Source: Mangrovibacterium marinum
Lineage (GTDB): Bacteria > Bacteroidota > Bacteroidia > Bacteroidales > Prolixibacteraceae
Direction: 5' to 3'
DNA length: 64,000 nucleotides
Assembly (NCBI RefSeq): GCF_003046625.1
Contig: NZ_QAAD01000008.1
Location: 124,001 to 188,000, forward strand
Of this stretch, positions 35,922-45,102 are shown in pieces. The notes beneath the pieces were generated by a model that did no database searches, was not told the origin of the DNA, and was given only the letters and a program-made list of their open reading frames with translations. Position 1 is the first letter of the stretch. Each line of letters opens with the position of its first letter. Both the position numbers and the translations under genes were made by a program.

Positions 35922-38210
35922 ATGAACAGAAAACTTAGAACATTAATGCTTTTGTGCTTTTTTGTGTGCGGCCACAGCTTGTTCGCCCAACAAAGCAAAC
36001 CGCTGGATTACGTGAGTACGCTGATGGGAACCGATTCGGAATTCAAGCTTTCCAACGGGAATACCTATCCGGCCATTGCACGCCCCTGGGGGATGAACTT
36101 CTGGACTCCCCAAACCGGTAATATGGGCGATGGCTGGGTCTATGGCTACGACGCCGATAAAATTCAGGGTTTTAAACAAACCCACCAGCCCAGCCCGTGG
36201 ATTAACGATTACGGACAGTTTTCGCTCTTCCCGATGACGGGCGACTTGAAGATTAAAGGCCAGGAACGCGGAAGCTGGTTTTCGCATAAGGCCGAAGTGG
36301 CCAAACCACACTATTATAAGGTATACCTGGCCGACTACGATGTGGTGACCGAAATTACACCAACCGAGCGGGCGGCCATGTTCCGTTTCACTTTCCCCGA
36401 AACCGACAAATCGTTTGTTCTGGTTGATGCCTTTGATCAGGGATCTTATGTGAAGGTTATTCCCGAAGAGCAAAAGATCATTGGCTACACGACCCGCAAC
36501 AGCGGTGGCGTGCCCGATAATTTCAAAAACTACTTTGTGGTGGTGTTCGACAAGCCGTTTGTGAAAAGCGATGTGTGGAGCACCGATGCCCTTGTTGAGG
36601 GCGTGAGCGAGCTGAAAGACCAGCACGTTGGTGCCGCCCTTCAGTTTAAAACCAGCAAAGGCGAACAGATTTGTGCTCGCGTGGCGTCATCGTTTATCAG
36701 CTTCGAGCAGGCTGAGCGGAACCTGAACGAGCTGGGCAACGACTCGTTCGACCAGGTGAAAGCGCAGGGAGCCGACATCTGGAACCAGGAGCTGGGGCGT
36801 ATTGCTGTGTCGGGCGGAAGCGACGATCAGCTCGAAACGTTTTACTCGTGCCTGTACCGGGTGCTGTTGTTCCCGCGTAAGTTCTACGAGTTCGATGCCG
36901 AGGGCCAGGTGGTTCACTACAGCCCTTACAATGGGGAAGTTTTGCCGGGCTACATGTTTACCGACAACGGTTTCTGGGATACGTTCCGGGCTGTGTTTCC
37001 CTTTTTCAACCTGATGTACCCGTCGCTGAACGAACAAATACAGGAAGGGCTGGCTAATGCCTACAAGGAGAGTGGCTTTTTGCCCGAGTGGGCCAGCCCC
37101 GGGCACCGCGATTGTATGATTGGATCGAACTCGGCAACCATTATTGCCGATGCCTATCTGAAAGGCTTGCGCGGCTACGATATTAACACTTTGTGGGATG
37201 CCGTGGTGAAAAATACCACCAACAAAGGGCCGGTGAACTCGGTGGGCCGCTATGGCTGGGAGTATTACAATAAGCTGGGCTATGTGCCCTACAACGTGGG
37301 AATTAACGAAAATGTGGCCCGCACGCTCGAGTATGCTTTTGCCGATTATTGTATTTACGAGTTGGGAAAAGAACTGGGCAAGCCCAAAAAGGAGCTGGCT
37401 GTTTTTGCCAAACGGGCCATGAACTATAAGAATGTGTTCGACCCCGAAACCAAACTGATGCGCGGGAAAAACGAGGATGGCACATTCCAGTCGCCATTCA
37501 GTCCCTTTAAGTGGGGCGATGCCTTTACCGAGGGAAACAGCTGGCACTACAGCTGGTCGGTTTTTCACGATGTGCAGGGCTTGATTGACCTGATGGGCGG
37601 CAACGAAAGCTTTACCAGCATGTTGGATTCGGTATTTGTGGTTCCGCCAATTTTTGACGACTCGTACTACGGGCAGGTGATCCACGAAATCCGCGAGATG
37701 CAGATCATGAACATGGGCAACTATGCGCACGGCAACCAACCCATTCAGCATGCCATCTACCTGTACAATTATGCCGGACAGCCCTGGAAAACCCAGTATT
37801 GGCTGCGCGAGGTGATGAACCGGTTGTACACGCCTCAGCCCGACGGCTATTGTGGCGACGAGGACAATGGGCAGACCTCGGCCTGGTATGTGTTCTCGGC
37901 CATGGGCTTCTACCCGGTAACGCCGGCTGTTGACGAATATGTGCTGGGGGCACCGCTGTTTCAGAAGATTACGGTGACGCTCGAAAACGGTAAAACCATC
38001 GAGATTGAGGCGCCTGAAAACAGCGCGCAAAACCGCTATGTGGAGTCGATGACCTTCAACGGTAAGGCGTACAGCAAAAACTACCTGAAGTACGACGAGC
38101 TGATGAAAGGTGCCAAAATTACCTTCGAGATGGGAGCCGAGCCCAACAAGTTGCGCGGTACCCAAGCCGAAGATTTCCCGTACTCGTTCTCAAACGAGTT
38201 GAAAAAATAA
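35922..38210 (+). CDS. GH92 alpha-mannosidase, secreted
   Basis: 762 residues with a Sec signal peptide ending SLFAQ. GH92 signatures are clear: PWGMNFWTPQTG near the start, EGNSWHYSWSVFHDVQGL holding the general acid Glu, GHGNQPIQHAIYLY, and GDEDNGQTSAWYVFSAMG with the two Asp residues used as base. Family members are calcium-dependent exo-mannosidases, often alpha-1,2 on N-glycans or yeast mannan. There is no SusC/SusD pair beside it, so it is not part of an obvious glycan utilisation locus. Confidence 0.93.
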   Translation: MNRKLRTLMLLCFFVCGHSLFAQQSKPLDYVSTLMGTDSEFKLSNGNTYPAIARPWGMNFWTPQTGNMGDGWVYGYDADKIQGFKQTHQPSPWINDYGQFSLFPMTGDLKIKGQERGSWFSHKAEVAKPHYYKVYLADYDVVTEITPTERAAMFRFTFPETDKSFVLVDAFDQGSYVKVIPEEQKIIGYTTRNSGGVPDNFKNYFVVVFDKPFVKSDVWSTDALVEGVSELKDQHVGAALQFKTSKGEQICARVASSFISFEQAERNLNELGNDSFDQVKAQGADIWNQELGRIAVSGGSDDQLETFYSCLYRVLLFPRKFYEFDAEGQVVHYSPYNGEVLPGYMFTDNGFWDTFRAVFPFFNLMYPSLNEQIQEGLANAYKESGFLPEWASPGHRDCMIGSNSATIIADAYLKGLRGYDINTLWDAVVKNTTNKGPVNSVGRYGWEYYNKLGYVPYNVGINENVARTLEYAFADYCIYELGKELGKPKKELAVFAKRAMNYKNVFDPETKLMRGKNEDGTFQSPFSPFKWGDAFTEGNSWHYSWSVFHDVQGLIDLMGGNESFTSMLDSVFVVPPIFDDSYYGQVIHEIREMQIMNMGNYAHGNQPIQHAIYLYNYAGQPWKTQYWLREVMNRLYTPQPDGYCGDEDNGQTSAWYVFSAMGFYPVTPAVDEYVLGAPLFQKITVTLENGKTIEIEAPENSAQNRYVESMTFNGKAYSKNYLKYDELMKGAKITFEMGAEPNKLRGTQAEDFPYSFSNELKK

Positions 38211-38237
38211 AGTAGATTGTCGAACTGCGAACAGAAG

Positions 38238-38273
38238 GCGCTTTCCCGGTTGATGCGGGGAGGCGCTTTTTTT
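38238..38273 (+). terminator. Terminator after the GH92 gene
   Basis: GCGCTTTCCC and GGGGAGGCGC pair with wobble pairs, followed by T7. Repeat copy B begins immediately after the T-run. Confidence 0.8.
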
Positions 38274-38440
38274 GTGAAAGTCTTAGTCCGCAGAGGTGCT
38301 AAGGCCATGTCAATAACTGGTTTTTATTGGAAGTGGACCGACAACCCGACAACTTTTGAAAACAACGACAACAGCTTCGTCGAAAATAGTAAACTTTCAT
38401 TCCTGTTGGTGATTCCCAGGAATCATGAATGTTTTTTGTT
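38273..38440 (+). repeat. Terminator-associated dispersed repeat, copy B
   Basis: It starts GTGAAAGTCTTAGTCCGC right after the terminator T-run, has ATGTCAATAACTGGTTTTT, a run of GACAAC units, TAGTAAACTTTCATTCCTGTT and the closing palindrome TGATTCCCAGGAATCA. It is nearly collinear with copy A. Confidence 0.75.
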
Positions 38441-38572
38441 TGCACCGGTCGGCAGTTCTTGTTGAGGGGGCGGAGTCGGCTCGAATGCTGTGGGTGAATC
38501 GTTTTTTACCGACGTTAATGACAGGCTCATATTCTCATCCCCTCGGCCTGAGAATGGCAGGTTGGGAGGATC

Positions 38573-38920
38573 TGCTCATGGCGTGGGCAAGCAAAAAAGA
38601 GTTGTTTTTTTCATGCTCATGGCGTGGGCAAGCAAAAAAGAGTTGTTTTTTTCGTGCTCATGGCGTGGGCAAGCAAAAAAGAGTTGTTTTTTCCGTGCTC
38701 ATGACGTGGGCAAGCAAAAAAGGGTTGTTTTTTTCGTGCTCATGGCGTGGGCAAGCAAAAAAGAGTTGTTTTTTTCGTGCTCATGGCGTGGGCAAGCAAA
38801 AAAGAGTTGTTTTTTTCGTGCTCATGGCATGGGCAAGCAAAAAAGACTTGCTTTTTTCATGCTCATGGCGTGGGCAAGCCATCCTTGCTCGACATTTTTG
38901 TGCTCATGTCGTGTTTGGAA
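38573..38920 (+). repeat. 41-bp tandem repeat array (about 8.5 units)
   Basis: Units begin TGCTCATGGCGTGGGCAAGC at 38573, 38614, 38655, 38696, 38737, 38778, 38819, 38860 and 38901, exactly 41 bases apart. Each early unit contains AAAAAAGAGTTG followed by T6-T7, so A-run and T-run can pair. The last two units diverge. All three forward frames are open across it because 41 is not a multiple of 3, which produces long but meaningless ORFs. Confidence 0.95.
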
Positions 38921-39039
38921 TTGAAATTCAGCCAACTTTAGGCCATCAGCAATTGTTGCCGGAAACGACGAACAGGACTATCGAAAGCTCGTACATAATT
39001 CAGAAAGTATCGTTCAATTTTTTTTGTTGGGCAAAAGAC

Positions 39040-39185
39040 CGGAAAAAAATAAACTCTATTCCGCGTGAATCACGATCAGGGATGAAAGTAAAGGGGATTG
39101 GGTTGTCGTGGTTGTCACGAGTTGTCGGGTTATCGTAGTTGTCACGAGTTGTCAGGTTATTATGGTTGTCGTTCAAAACAGGATC
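39040..39185 (-). repeat. Dispersed repeat, divergent copy C
   Basis: Read on the minus strand it has an expanded GACAAC section with units such as ACTCGTGACAAC repeated, then TTTCATCCCTGATCGTGATTC and a degenerate closing palindrome. The 5' part seen in copies A and B is missing. Confidence 0.55.
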
Positions 39186-39251
39186 AACGCTTCTTGACGA
39201 TGCGGCGGTACGGCGTTCGCAGACGTTCAGGACCTACCGACACTCTCCCCT

Positions 39252-39384
39252 GAATTGAACCAACCTAACGGATTGATTCAATTCTGTCCCCGCTCTGCAC
39301 GCAGAGCGGGGTAAACTGATCAGGAGGCTTTCCATGCAGAGAGAGGGAGTTGTGATCCGGCTGGCCTTCTGTTATCAAGGCCGG
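39252..39384. other. Structured spacer upstream of rsgA
   Basis: Three stems follow one another: GAATTGAA/TTCAATTC (39252-39284), CCCCGCTCTGC/GCAGAGCGGGG (39288-39311) and GGCCTT/AAGGCC (39363-39382). No T-run marks any as a terminator. It may be a structured 5' region or an uncharacterised RNA. Confidence 0.35.
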
Positions 39385-39482
39385 AATCAAACGGAAAGCT
39401 TCCTGCAATCCCGGAGGGATGCTATTGGGGTAGACGAACGAACGATCTCAGGGCACTAACGAAGAAGTAAAAAAAGCAGAAT

Positions 39483-40544
39483 ATGAAACTCGAAGATTTA
39501 GGATACCCGAACGAACTGGAGGAATACCGCCGCGAAAAGCAGCTGGAGCACTTTGCGGTAGCCCGGGTTATTGCCGAGCACAAAGAACGCTATATGGTGC
39601 AAACAGCCGATGGTGAATACGAAGCCGAGATTTTGGGCAACCTGCGCTTTGCAGCCCAAAGCCGGGCCGATTTTCCGGCTGTTGGCGACTGGGTGGCCAT
39701 CGCGTTGTACGGCGACGACAAGGCCCTGATTCATGCTGTCTTTCCCCGAAAGTCGGTTTTGGAACGTCAGGCAGTTGGCAAAACGGGCGAAAAGCAGATC
39801 ATCGCGGCTAATATCGACTATGCCCTGATCGTGCAGGCTGTCGACCGCGATTTCAGCATCAATCGGCTGGAGCGCTACCTGACCATCTGCCATACGGCGA
39901 AGGTGCAGCCGATTATCATTCTGAATAAAATTGATTTGGCCGATGAGGCGACGGTCGACAAGCTGCTCGAATTGGTGCGCAAGCGTATTCGGGGCGTTCC
40001 GCTGCTGGCCGTCAGCAACGAGTCGGGGCAGGGTATCGCCAGCTTGCAGGAATACATCCGCAAAGGCTGCACCTACTGTTTGCTGGGATCGTCGGGGGTG
40101 GGCAAGTCAACGCTGCTGAACAGTCTGCAGGGCACACAACTGATGAAAACCGACGACATTAGTGCGCACTCCGATCGCGGGCGCCACGTGACCACCCGCC
40201 GCGAGTTGCGGATTTTGGCCAATGGCGGCATTTTAATCGATAATCCGGGAATGCGCGAAGTGGGCATTGCCGACTCGGAGGCCGGCATTGGGATAACCTT
40301 CGAGACGATTGCCGAACTTGCTCAAGCCTGTAAGTTCAAGGATTGCAGCCATACCGCTGAGGCGGGTTGTGCGGTGGTCGCAGCTGTTGAGGCGGGTGAA
40401 CTCGATCGGGCAGCCTACGAAAACTACTGCAAGATGGAGCGCGAAAAAGCCCGGTTTGAATCGACCCTAGCCGAAAAGCGCAAAAAGGATAAGGATTTTG
40501 GGAAGATGATCCGGAATTATAAAAAAGGAAAGGATCAGCAGTAG
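39483..40544 (+). CDS. rsgA: Ribosome small-subunit-dependent GTPase A (RsgA/YjeQ)
   Basis: 353 residues with the circularly permuted GTPase order of this family: an N-terminal OB fold, then NKIDLAD (G4) before the P-loop GSSGVGKST (near 201-209) and DNPG (G3). The C-terminal zinc segment CKFKDCSHTAEAGC follows. RsgA acts in late 30S subunit maturation. The extra basic C-terminal tail (ending KDFGKMIRNYKKGKDQQ) resembles other Bacteroidota members. Convergent with arsB. Confidence 0.94.
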   Translation: MKLEDLGYPNELEEYRREKQLEHFAVARVIAEHKERYMVQTADGEYEAEILGNLRFAAQSRADFPAVGDWVAIALYGDDKALIHAVFPRKSVLERQAVGKTGEKQIIAANIDYALIVQAVDRDFSINRLERYLTICHTAKVQPIIILNKIDLADEATVDKLLELVRKRIRGVPLLAVSNESGQGIASLQEYIRKGCTYCLLGSSGVGKSTLLNSLQGTQLMKTDDISAHSDRGRHVTTRRELRILANGGILIDNPGMREVGIADSEAGIGITFETIAELAQACKFKDCSHTAEAGCAVVAAVEAGELDRAAYENYCKMEREKARFESTLAEKRKKDKDFGKMIRNYKKGKDQQ

Positions 40545-40550
40545 CCGATT

Positions 40551-40578
40551 GACCGGGTGATTTCGAAGTCACCCGGTC
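40551..40578. repeat. Palindromic hairpin between rsgA and arsB
   Basis: GACCGGGTGA and TCACCCGGTC form a perfect 10-bp stem with an 8-base loop and no T-run, between convergent genes. It is related to the hairpin after argB at 6098-6128. Confidence 0.6.
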
Positions 40579-40591
40579 ATCAGTTCATCAC

Positions 40592-41635
40592 CTAAGCCAG
40601 CTGAAAATAGCGTTTCTTAAACCAGAAGGCCAGGTTAACCAGCGAGATCAGCACCGGCACCTCGACCAGGGGGCCAATGACGGCGGCAAAAGCTTCGCCC
40701 GAATTAATGCCAAATACGGCAACCGCTACTGCAATGGCCAGCTCGAAGTTGTTGGAGGCTGCCGTAAACGAAATGGTCGCCGTTTTTTCGTAGTCGGCAC
40801 CCGACTTTTTGCCCATCACGAAGGACACCACAAACATGATCACAAAGTAAATCACCAGCGGAATGGCAATGCGCACCACGTCCATCGGGATTTTAACAAT
40901 GTACTCACCCTTGAGCGAGAACATCACAAAAATGGTAAACAGCAGGGCAATCAGGGTGATGGGGCTGATCTTCGGAACGAATTTCTCCTTGTACCACGCT
41001 TTACCTTTTCGTTTAATCAGGCTAAAACGGGTGAGGAAGCCCGCAGCAAAGGGGATGCCGAGGTAAATCAGCACCGATTCGGCAATCTGCCCGATGGTGA
41101 TGTCAAGCTCGAAGGTTTGCAGTCCCAGCAAGTCGGGCAGGATGCCCAGAAATACCCAGGCGTAAACCGAGAAAAACAAAATCTGAAAGATGGAGTTGAA
41201 GGCTACCAATCCGGCTGCATACTCGCGGTTTCCACCGGCCAGGTCGTTCCAAACGATCACCATGGCAATACAGCGCGCCAGGCCAATCAGGATCAGGCCG
41301 GCCATGTACTCGGGGTAATCGTGCAGAAACAAAATGGCCAGGGCGAACATCAGCAAGGGGCCGATCAGCCAGTTTTGAATCAGCGAGAGGGTGAGCAACT
41401 TCACATTGCGGAATACCTGCCCCAGCTCCTCATAGCGCACCTTGGCCAGTGGCGGATACATCATTAAAATGAGTCCGATGGCCAGGGGAATGTTGGTGGA
41501 GCCCGACTGAAAGCTGTTCCAGAAATCGCTGATGCCGGGCGACAGGTAGCCAACAATGACCGCAACGATCATCGTCGCTAAAATCCAAAACGTGAGGTAG
41601 CGATCCAGAAATGACAGTCGTTTGTTACTGCTCAT
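40592..41635 (-). CDS. arsB: ACR3-family arsenite efflux permease
   Basis: 347 residues with about ten membrane helices. The ACR3 hallmark [18 protein letters not shown], with the conserved helix-4 cysteine, is present. It exports arsenite (possibly antimonite) driven by the membrane potential. Its start overlaps the arsC end by 11 bases, so the two are translationally coupled in an arsR-arsC-arsB operon. ACR3 proteins are often called ArsB or Acr3. Confidence 0.93.
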   Translation of the reverse strand: MSSNKRLSFLDRYLTFWILATMIVAVIVGYLSPGISDFWNSFQSGSTNIPLAIGLILMMYPPLAKVRYEELGQVFRNVKLLTLSLIQNWLIGPLLMFALAILFLHDYPEYMAGLILIGLARCIAMVIVWNDLAGGNREYAAGLVAFNSIFQILFFSVYAWVFLGILPDLLGLQTFELDITIGQIAESVLIYLGIPFAAGFLTRFSLIKRKGKAWYKEKFVPKISPITLIALLFTIFVMFSLKGEYIVKIPMDVVRIAIPLVIYFVIMFVVSFVMGKKSGADYEKTATISFTAASNNFELAIAVAVAVFGINSGEAFAAVIGPLVEVPVLISLVNLAFWFKKRYFQLA

Positions 41636-42050
41636 TTTTAATGTTCTTCAGGTAGAAATCGTAGAAGCCGGCTTTAATTTCGTCGCGCACGCGGTAAAAC
41701 TCGCTCATGATAAACTCGTCGGTTCCCACGGCGTGCGAGGGGTCGTCGAAGCCAATATGCAGGCGGGTTTTCACTTTCCCGGTAAAGGCCGGGCAGCTTT
41801 CGTTGGCACCACCGCAAACGGTAATTACGTAGTCCCACTCGTCGTTTAGGTATTTCGATACCGAATCGGACGTGTGGCCGCTAATGTCGATTCCTGCTTC
41901 TTTCATCACCTGTACGGCTTTGGCATTTAACCGGCCCGACGCCTCGGTGCCGGCCGAGCAAACGGTGATGTTCGGATCGAACGACTGTAAAAAACCATGA
42001 GCCATCTGGCTGCGGCAACTGTTGCCGGTACAAAGAATTAAAACTTTCAT
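41625..42050 (-). CDS. arsC: Arsenate reductase, low-molecular-weight phosphatase type
   Basis: 141 residues from ATG 42050; the open frame runs 58 codons farther upstream into arsR but those are not coding. CTGNSCR (7-13) is the C-X5-R phosphatase loop. Cys79 and Cys86 are spaced as the resolving cysteines of thioredoxin-coupled ArsC (Cys10, Cys82 and Cys89 in the Staphylococcus enzyme). FDDP carries the general acid Asp. It reduces arsenate to arsenite, the substrate of the downstream exporter. Confidence 0.92.
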   Translation of the reverse strand: MKVLILCTGNSCRSQMAHGFLQSFDPNITVCSAGTEASGRLNAKAVQVMKEAGIDISGHTSDSVSKYLNDEWDYVITVCGGANESCPAFTGKVKTRLHIGFDDPSHAVGTDEFIMSEFYRVRDEIKAGFYDFYLKNIKNEQ

Positions 42051-42127
42051 TGAATGTGTATTTATAAAATTTATTTCTCTCTTTTTGTTGGAGTGTCCTT
42101 GTTGGCGAAGGAGCAGTACCCTTTCGC

Positions 42128-42466
42128 TTATTTGTTGCAGCTGAAGTTGTCGGGTAGTGTTATGGCCCCTAGAAAATCGCCCAAGAGCTGTTTCAAGGCC
42201 ATTACTTTTTCGGTGTTGAGGCAATAATTTACCTTGGCTCCTTGTGTCGTTCCTTTGATCAGGCCCAGGTTTTTCAATTCGGACAGATGCTGATTAACGG
42301 TGGTTCTGCTTAAGGGCAATTCGTTGGTAATATCGCCCGAGATGCAGCTCTTCGACTCGGCTAAGTATTTCAAAATCGCCAGACGAGCCGGGTGGCCCAA
42401 GGCTTTAAAATAGCTGGCAGTGTGCTGCAAATCGTCATCAAATAATTCAACTTTGGCTGTGGTCAT
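42128..42466 (-). CDS. arsR: ArsR/SmtB family repressor (arsenic operon)
   Basis: 112 residues, winged helix with KALGHPARLAILKYL and LSRTTVNQHLSELKNLGLI as recognition helix. The usual ELCVCDL metal site is absent: only Cys41 (SKSCISGDI) is at the equivalent helix, with further cysteines near 82 (NYC) and 110 (NFSC). Those may supply the other As(III) ligands, as in ArsR types with alternative sites. First gene of arsR-arsC-arsB. Its promoter region has two matching palindromes. Confidence 0.9.
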   Translation of the reverse strand: MTTAKVELFDDDLQHTASYFKALGHPARLAILKYLAESKSCISGDITNELPLSRTTVNQHLSELKNLGLIKGTTQGAKVNYCLNTEKVMALKQLLGDFLGAITLPDNFSCNK

Positions 42467-42480
42467 CGCTGTAAATTAAT

Positions 42481-42530
42481 AATGTCGTAAAAATACGTCA
42501 TAAAAGAATGAGGCGTATAAATACGACATT
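42481..42530. promoter_or_regulatory. Two ArsR operator palindromes (CGTA-N4-TACG)
   Basis: CGTAAAAATACG (42486-42497) and CGTATAAATACG (42514-42525) share the CGTA-N4-TACG form with centres 28 bp apart. The outer arms AATGTCGTA and TACGACATT make the whole region a larger inverted repeat. It lies directly upstream of the arsR ATG. Confidence 0.65.
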
Positions 42531-42577
42531 AAATTTTGATTACAGTTGCAGGCTGTAAATTGAGAAACGCTGATTTG

Positions 42578-42973
42578 CTAGGCGAAGAACAGCGAACTGT
42601 AGGTTTTGTAGGCTTTCACCCAGGGATCGATGATGTCCTGCGTAAAGTTGTTGCCGAATCCGAACGACAAGGTATCGACAAACACGACGCCAACCGTGTT
42701 TAGTACCTCTTCGTTGAACTTGTAGTATTTCAGTTTGGCTTCCATCTTTTTGATTTCGGGCAGCAGGGCTTCGGGGCTGTTTAAATGCTCAACTGCTTTG
42801 CCGAACAGTGCCACGAAAGCCTCGCCATGCTTGCTTTTGTCTTCCTCGAACAAGGGATCCAGATCCGAGTCGAGCTCGTTGGCCCGGTTAAAAAAGTATT
42901 TCGCCATACGGGGCAAGGCGGCCTCTATCTGGGCGTATGATTTTTCGATTACGGTGATGTCTGCTTCGGTCAT
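42578..42973 (-). CDS. Globin-like protein lacking the proximal histidine
   Basis: 131 residues, all helical, with a globin pattern aligning best with the flavohaemoglobin globin domain. NTVGVVFVDTLSFGF and PWVKAYKTYSSLFF match its G and H helices. At the F8 place, where flavohaemoglobins have QKH before the NIVG segment, this protein has AKL (Leu81). A normal haem-iron ligand is therefore missing by this alignment. It may be a haem-free globin fold or use another ligand. It sits between the two arsenic-type operons. Confidence 0.55.
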   Translation of the reverse strand: MTEADITVIEKSYAQIEAALPRMAKYFFNRANELDSDLDPLFEEDKSKHGEAFVALFGKAVEHLNSPEALLPEIKKMEAKLKYYKFNEEVLNTVGVVFVDTLSFGFGNNFTQDIIDPWVKAYKTYSSLFFA

Positions 42974-43249
42974 AGTCGTTGTATTTTTTGATTTTGAATC
43001 GTAAGGTAAAGACTATTTCGTGTTTTTGATTTTGCGGCCGAGCTTAATGCTTGCTTTAATCAGGATTAGTTAACAAACTGTGTTGGTTTCTTGGCTTGGT
43101 GTATCTATATGTCGTTTGTTTGTGGTGAATTACTCTATGTTGAAAGTATTGATGTGGTTGAGGTGATATTTTATCGTTGGCGGACATCGTTTCTTTTTTC
43201 GGTGAAGATCCCTTCGGGTGATGTGGTTTTCAACCGCATCGTGGATGCC

Positions 43250-43345
43250 TTGAGAGGTGGACCGACAACCCGACAACTTCTTGAAAACAACGACAACAGG
43301 ATCTCCGTTGCATTCCTGTTGGTGATTCTTCTGAATTATGTCTGT
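43250..43345 (+). repeat. Dispersed repeat, 5'-truncated copy D
   Basis: GGTGGACCGACAACCCGACA matches copy B almost exactly, followed by TTGAAAACAACGACAACAG, CATTCCTGTTGGTGATTC and a decayed closing palindrome. The first ~70 bases of the element are missing. The region 43004-43250 next to it contains no gene I can support. Confidence 0.65.
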
Positions 43346-43348
43346 TTT

Positions 43349-44386
43349 TTATAAAACCAGGTTGAAGATAAAGCCGATGACCAGAATGCCTGAAGCGACG
43401 ATCGCCACGAAGCTCAGGATGAGCGGCCATTTCAGTACTTTTTTCAGAATAATGATCTCGGGTAGCGACAGGGCAATGACCGACATCATAAAGGCCAGTG
43501 CTGTTCCCAGCGACACGCCTTTTTCAATCAGCACGCTAACAATTGGGATGATACCCGCGGCGTTTGAGTACATCGGCACGCCCACCAGGATGGCCAAAGG
43601 AACGCTGTACCAGTTGCCTTTGCCGAGGATGGAGCCCATTAAGTCTTCGGGTACATAGCCGTGTGCTCCGGCACCCACGGCAATACCGATAAGAATGTAA
43701 ATCCAGATTTTGCCCAGGATCTCCTGCACGGTTTCGAAGCCGGTTTTAATCCGTTGAGAAAACGGAATTTTCATATCTTCTGCTTCTTCCTGGTTCGTTT
43801 TCACCTTAAAAACCCACTCTTCGACATATTTTTCGAGCCGGAGTTTTCCGATGATCCATCCGGCGACAATGGCAATCAACAAGCCTGTGCTAACATAAAT
43901 CAGGGCTACTTTCCACCCGAACAGTCCAACTAGTAAAACCAGGGCGACCTCGTTCACCAGGGGGGCGGCAATCAGAAACGAGAAGGTTACGCCAATGGGG
44001 ATACCAGCTTCAACAAAACCCAAAAAGAGCGGGATGGCCGAGCAGGAACAAAAGGGCGTAACAATCCCCAGGAATGCAGCCATCACATTGCCGGTAAAAA
44101 GTGATTTGCCCTCCAACAGTTTGCGCGTTTTCTCGGCCGAGAAATAACTCCGAATCACGCCGACAATAAAAATGATCAGCACCAGTAGTAACATCACTTT
44201 TGGAACTTCAAAAACAAAGAAGCGGATTGACTCGGTTAAATGAGTGGACGGTTTCATCTGGAAAAGTCGGTCGATGATGAAGTCGGCGATGCGCTGCAAG
44301 TTAAAATAGAGAATTAGCCATACAGGCAGCAATATTGCCGGAAGGGACCAGTTCGTTTTAGTATTGGTAGAAATAAGATGTTTCAT
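43349..44386 (-). CDS. Permease of the UPF0718/ArsP-like family
   Basis: 345 residues from ATG 44386; the longer frame adds 30 residues lacking homology features. There are about eight to ten helices and the conserved TPFCSCSAIPLF segment with two cysteines, a hallmark of this permease group, plus GVPMYSNAAGIIP. Relatives export trivalent organoarsenicals or other thiophilic compounds. Last gene of the second ArsR operon. Confidence 0.85.
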   Translation of the reverse strand: MKHLISTNTKTNWSLPAILLPVWLILYFNLQRIADFIIDRLFQMKPSTHLTESIRFFVFEVPKVMLLLVLIIFIVGVIRSYFSAEKTRKLLEGKSLFTGNVMAAFLGIVTPFCSCSAIPLFLGFVEAGIPIGVTFSFLIAAPLVNEVALVLLVGLFGWKVALIYVSTGLLIAIVAGWIIGKLRLEKYVEEWVFKVKTNQEEAEDMKIPFSQRIKTGFETVQEILGKIWIYILIGIAVGAGAHGYVPEDLMGSILGKGNWYSVPLAILVGVPMYSNAAGIIPIVSVLIEKGVSLGTALAFMMSVIALSLPEIIILKKVLKWPLILSFVAIVASGILVIGFIFNLVL

Positions 44387-44403
44387 GTCGATCGACTTAT
44401 TAT

Positions 44404-45102
44404 TTAGAGATAGATTGTGATGAAGTAATAAATGCCTACAGCGATAAAAACAACAGCGACTATTCTGCGAAACCATCGTTCGAATAGTTTTACACGATCG
44501 TAAATCTTACCAACTGAGTTTATGCTGAATGCGATAACCCACGAAAAAATGATAACCGGGATGCCGGTTGCTAAGGCAAAGACGATCGGCAAAAGCAGAC
44601 CTTGAGGACTGGCAATTGTCATTGGGATGAGCATACCAAAATACAGAACGCCGCTGTATGGGCAAAAAGCCAAGGCAAATACAAGGCCCAATAGCAAAGC
44701 TCCCCAGTACCCCTTTTTTGCTTGCGACTCAACTTTGTCGGTTAGTTTGCTTAGCCCCGGAATTGTGAATGAAAATACCCCGAGCATAAACAGTCCGATA
44801 ACAATCAGGAGCGGGCTCAGGAGTTTCTCTCCCCATTGTTGCAGAAATCCTGACAATTTAAATTGATTGGCTCCGAAGAAAAAGAGCAGGCCGATTGAAG
44901 TGTATGATACAGCTCTCCCGGCCGTGTAGGTTATTCCGTTAAACAACACCCGACTGCGGCTTTTGATGTCTTTGCTAATAAACCCGACAGCTGTGATGTT
45001 GGTCGCCAGCGGACAAGGGCTAATGGCGGTCATTAGGCCAAGTATAAACGCCGAAAGCAACTGGAGCTGCGAGTTTTCGAGTATGTTTTGAAGAAATTCC
45101 AT
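44404..45102 (-). CDS. CcdA/DsbD-like membrane protein, ArsG-family permease
   Basis: 232 residues with six or seven helices. AISPCPLATN (Cys30) and LAFCPYSGVLYFG give the paired-helix cysteines of the DsbD/CcdA superfamily. It fits the group annotated as ArsG-family efflux permease, found in Bacteroidota arsenic loci. It may move electrons or substrate across the membrane in step with the thioredoxin-like neighbours. Its start adjoins the ArsF-like stop. Confidence 0.8.
   Translation of the reverse strand: MEFLQNILENSQLQLLSAFILGLMTAISPCPLATNITAVGFISKDIKSRSRVLFNGITYTAGRAVSYTSIGLLFFFGANQFKLSGFLQQWGEKLLSPLLIVIGLFMLGVFSFTIPGLSKLTDKVESQAKKGYWGALLLGLVFALAFCPYSGVLYFGMLIPMTIASPQGLLLPIVFALATGIPVIIFSWVIAFSINSVGKIYDRVKLFERWFRRIVAVVFIAVGIYYFITIYL

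Noticed and set aside
38573-38920. CRISPR array
   Set aside because: The repeat is contiguous with no unique spacers; the whole 41-bp unit repeats, so it is a simple tandem repeat.
38425-39138. Long ORFs (up to 237 codons, repeated MAWASKKELFF-like peptides) across the spacer after the GH92 gene
   Set aside because: They are produced by the 41-bp tandem array, which is open in all three frames because 41 is not a multiple of 3. No start signal or family feature supports translation.
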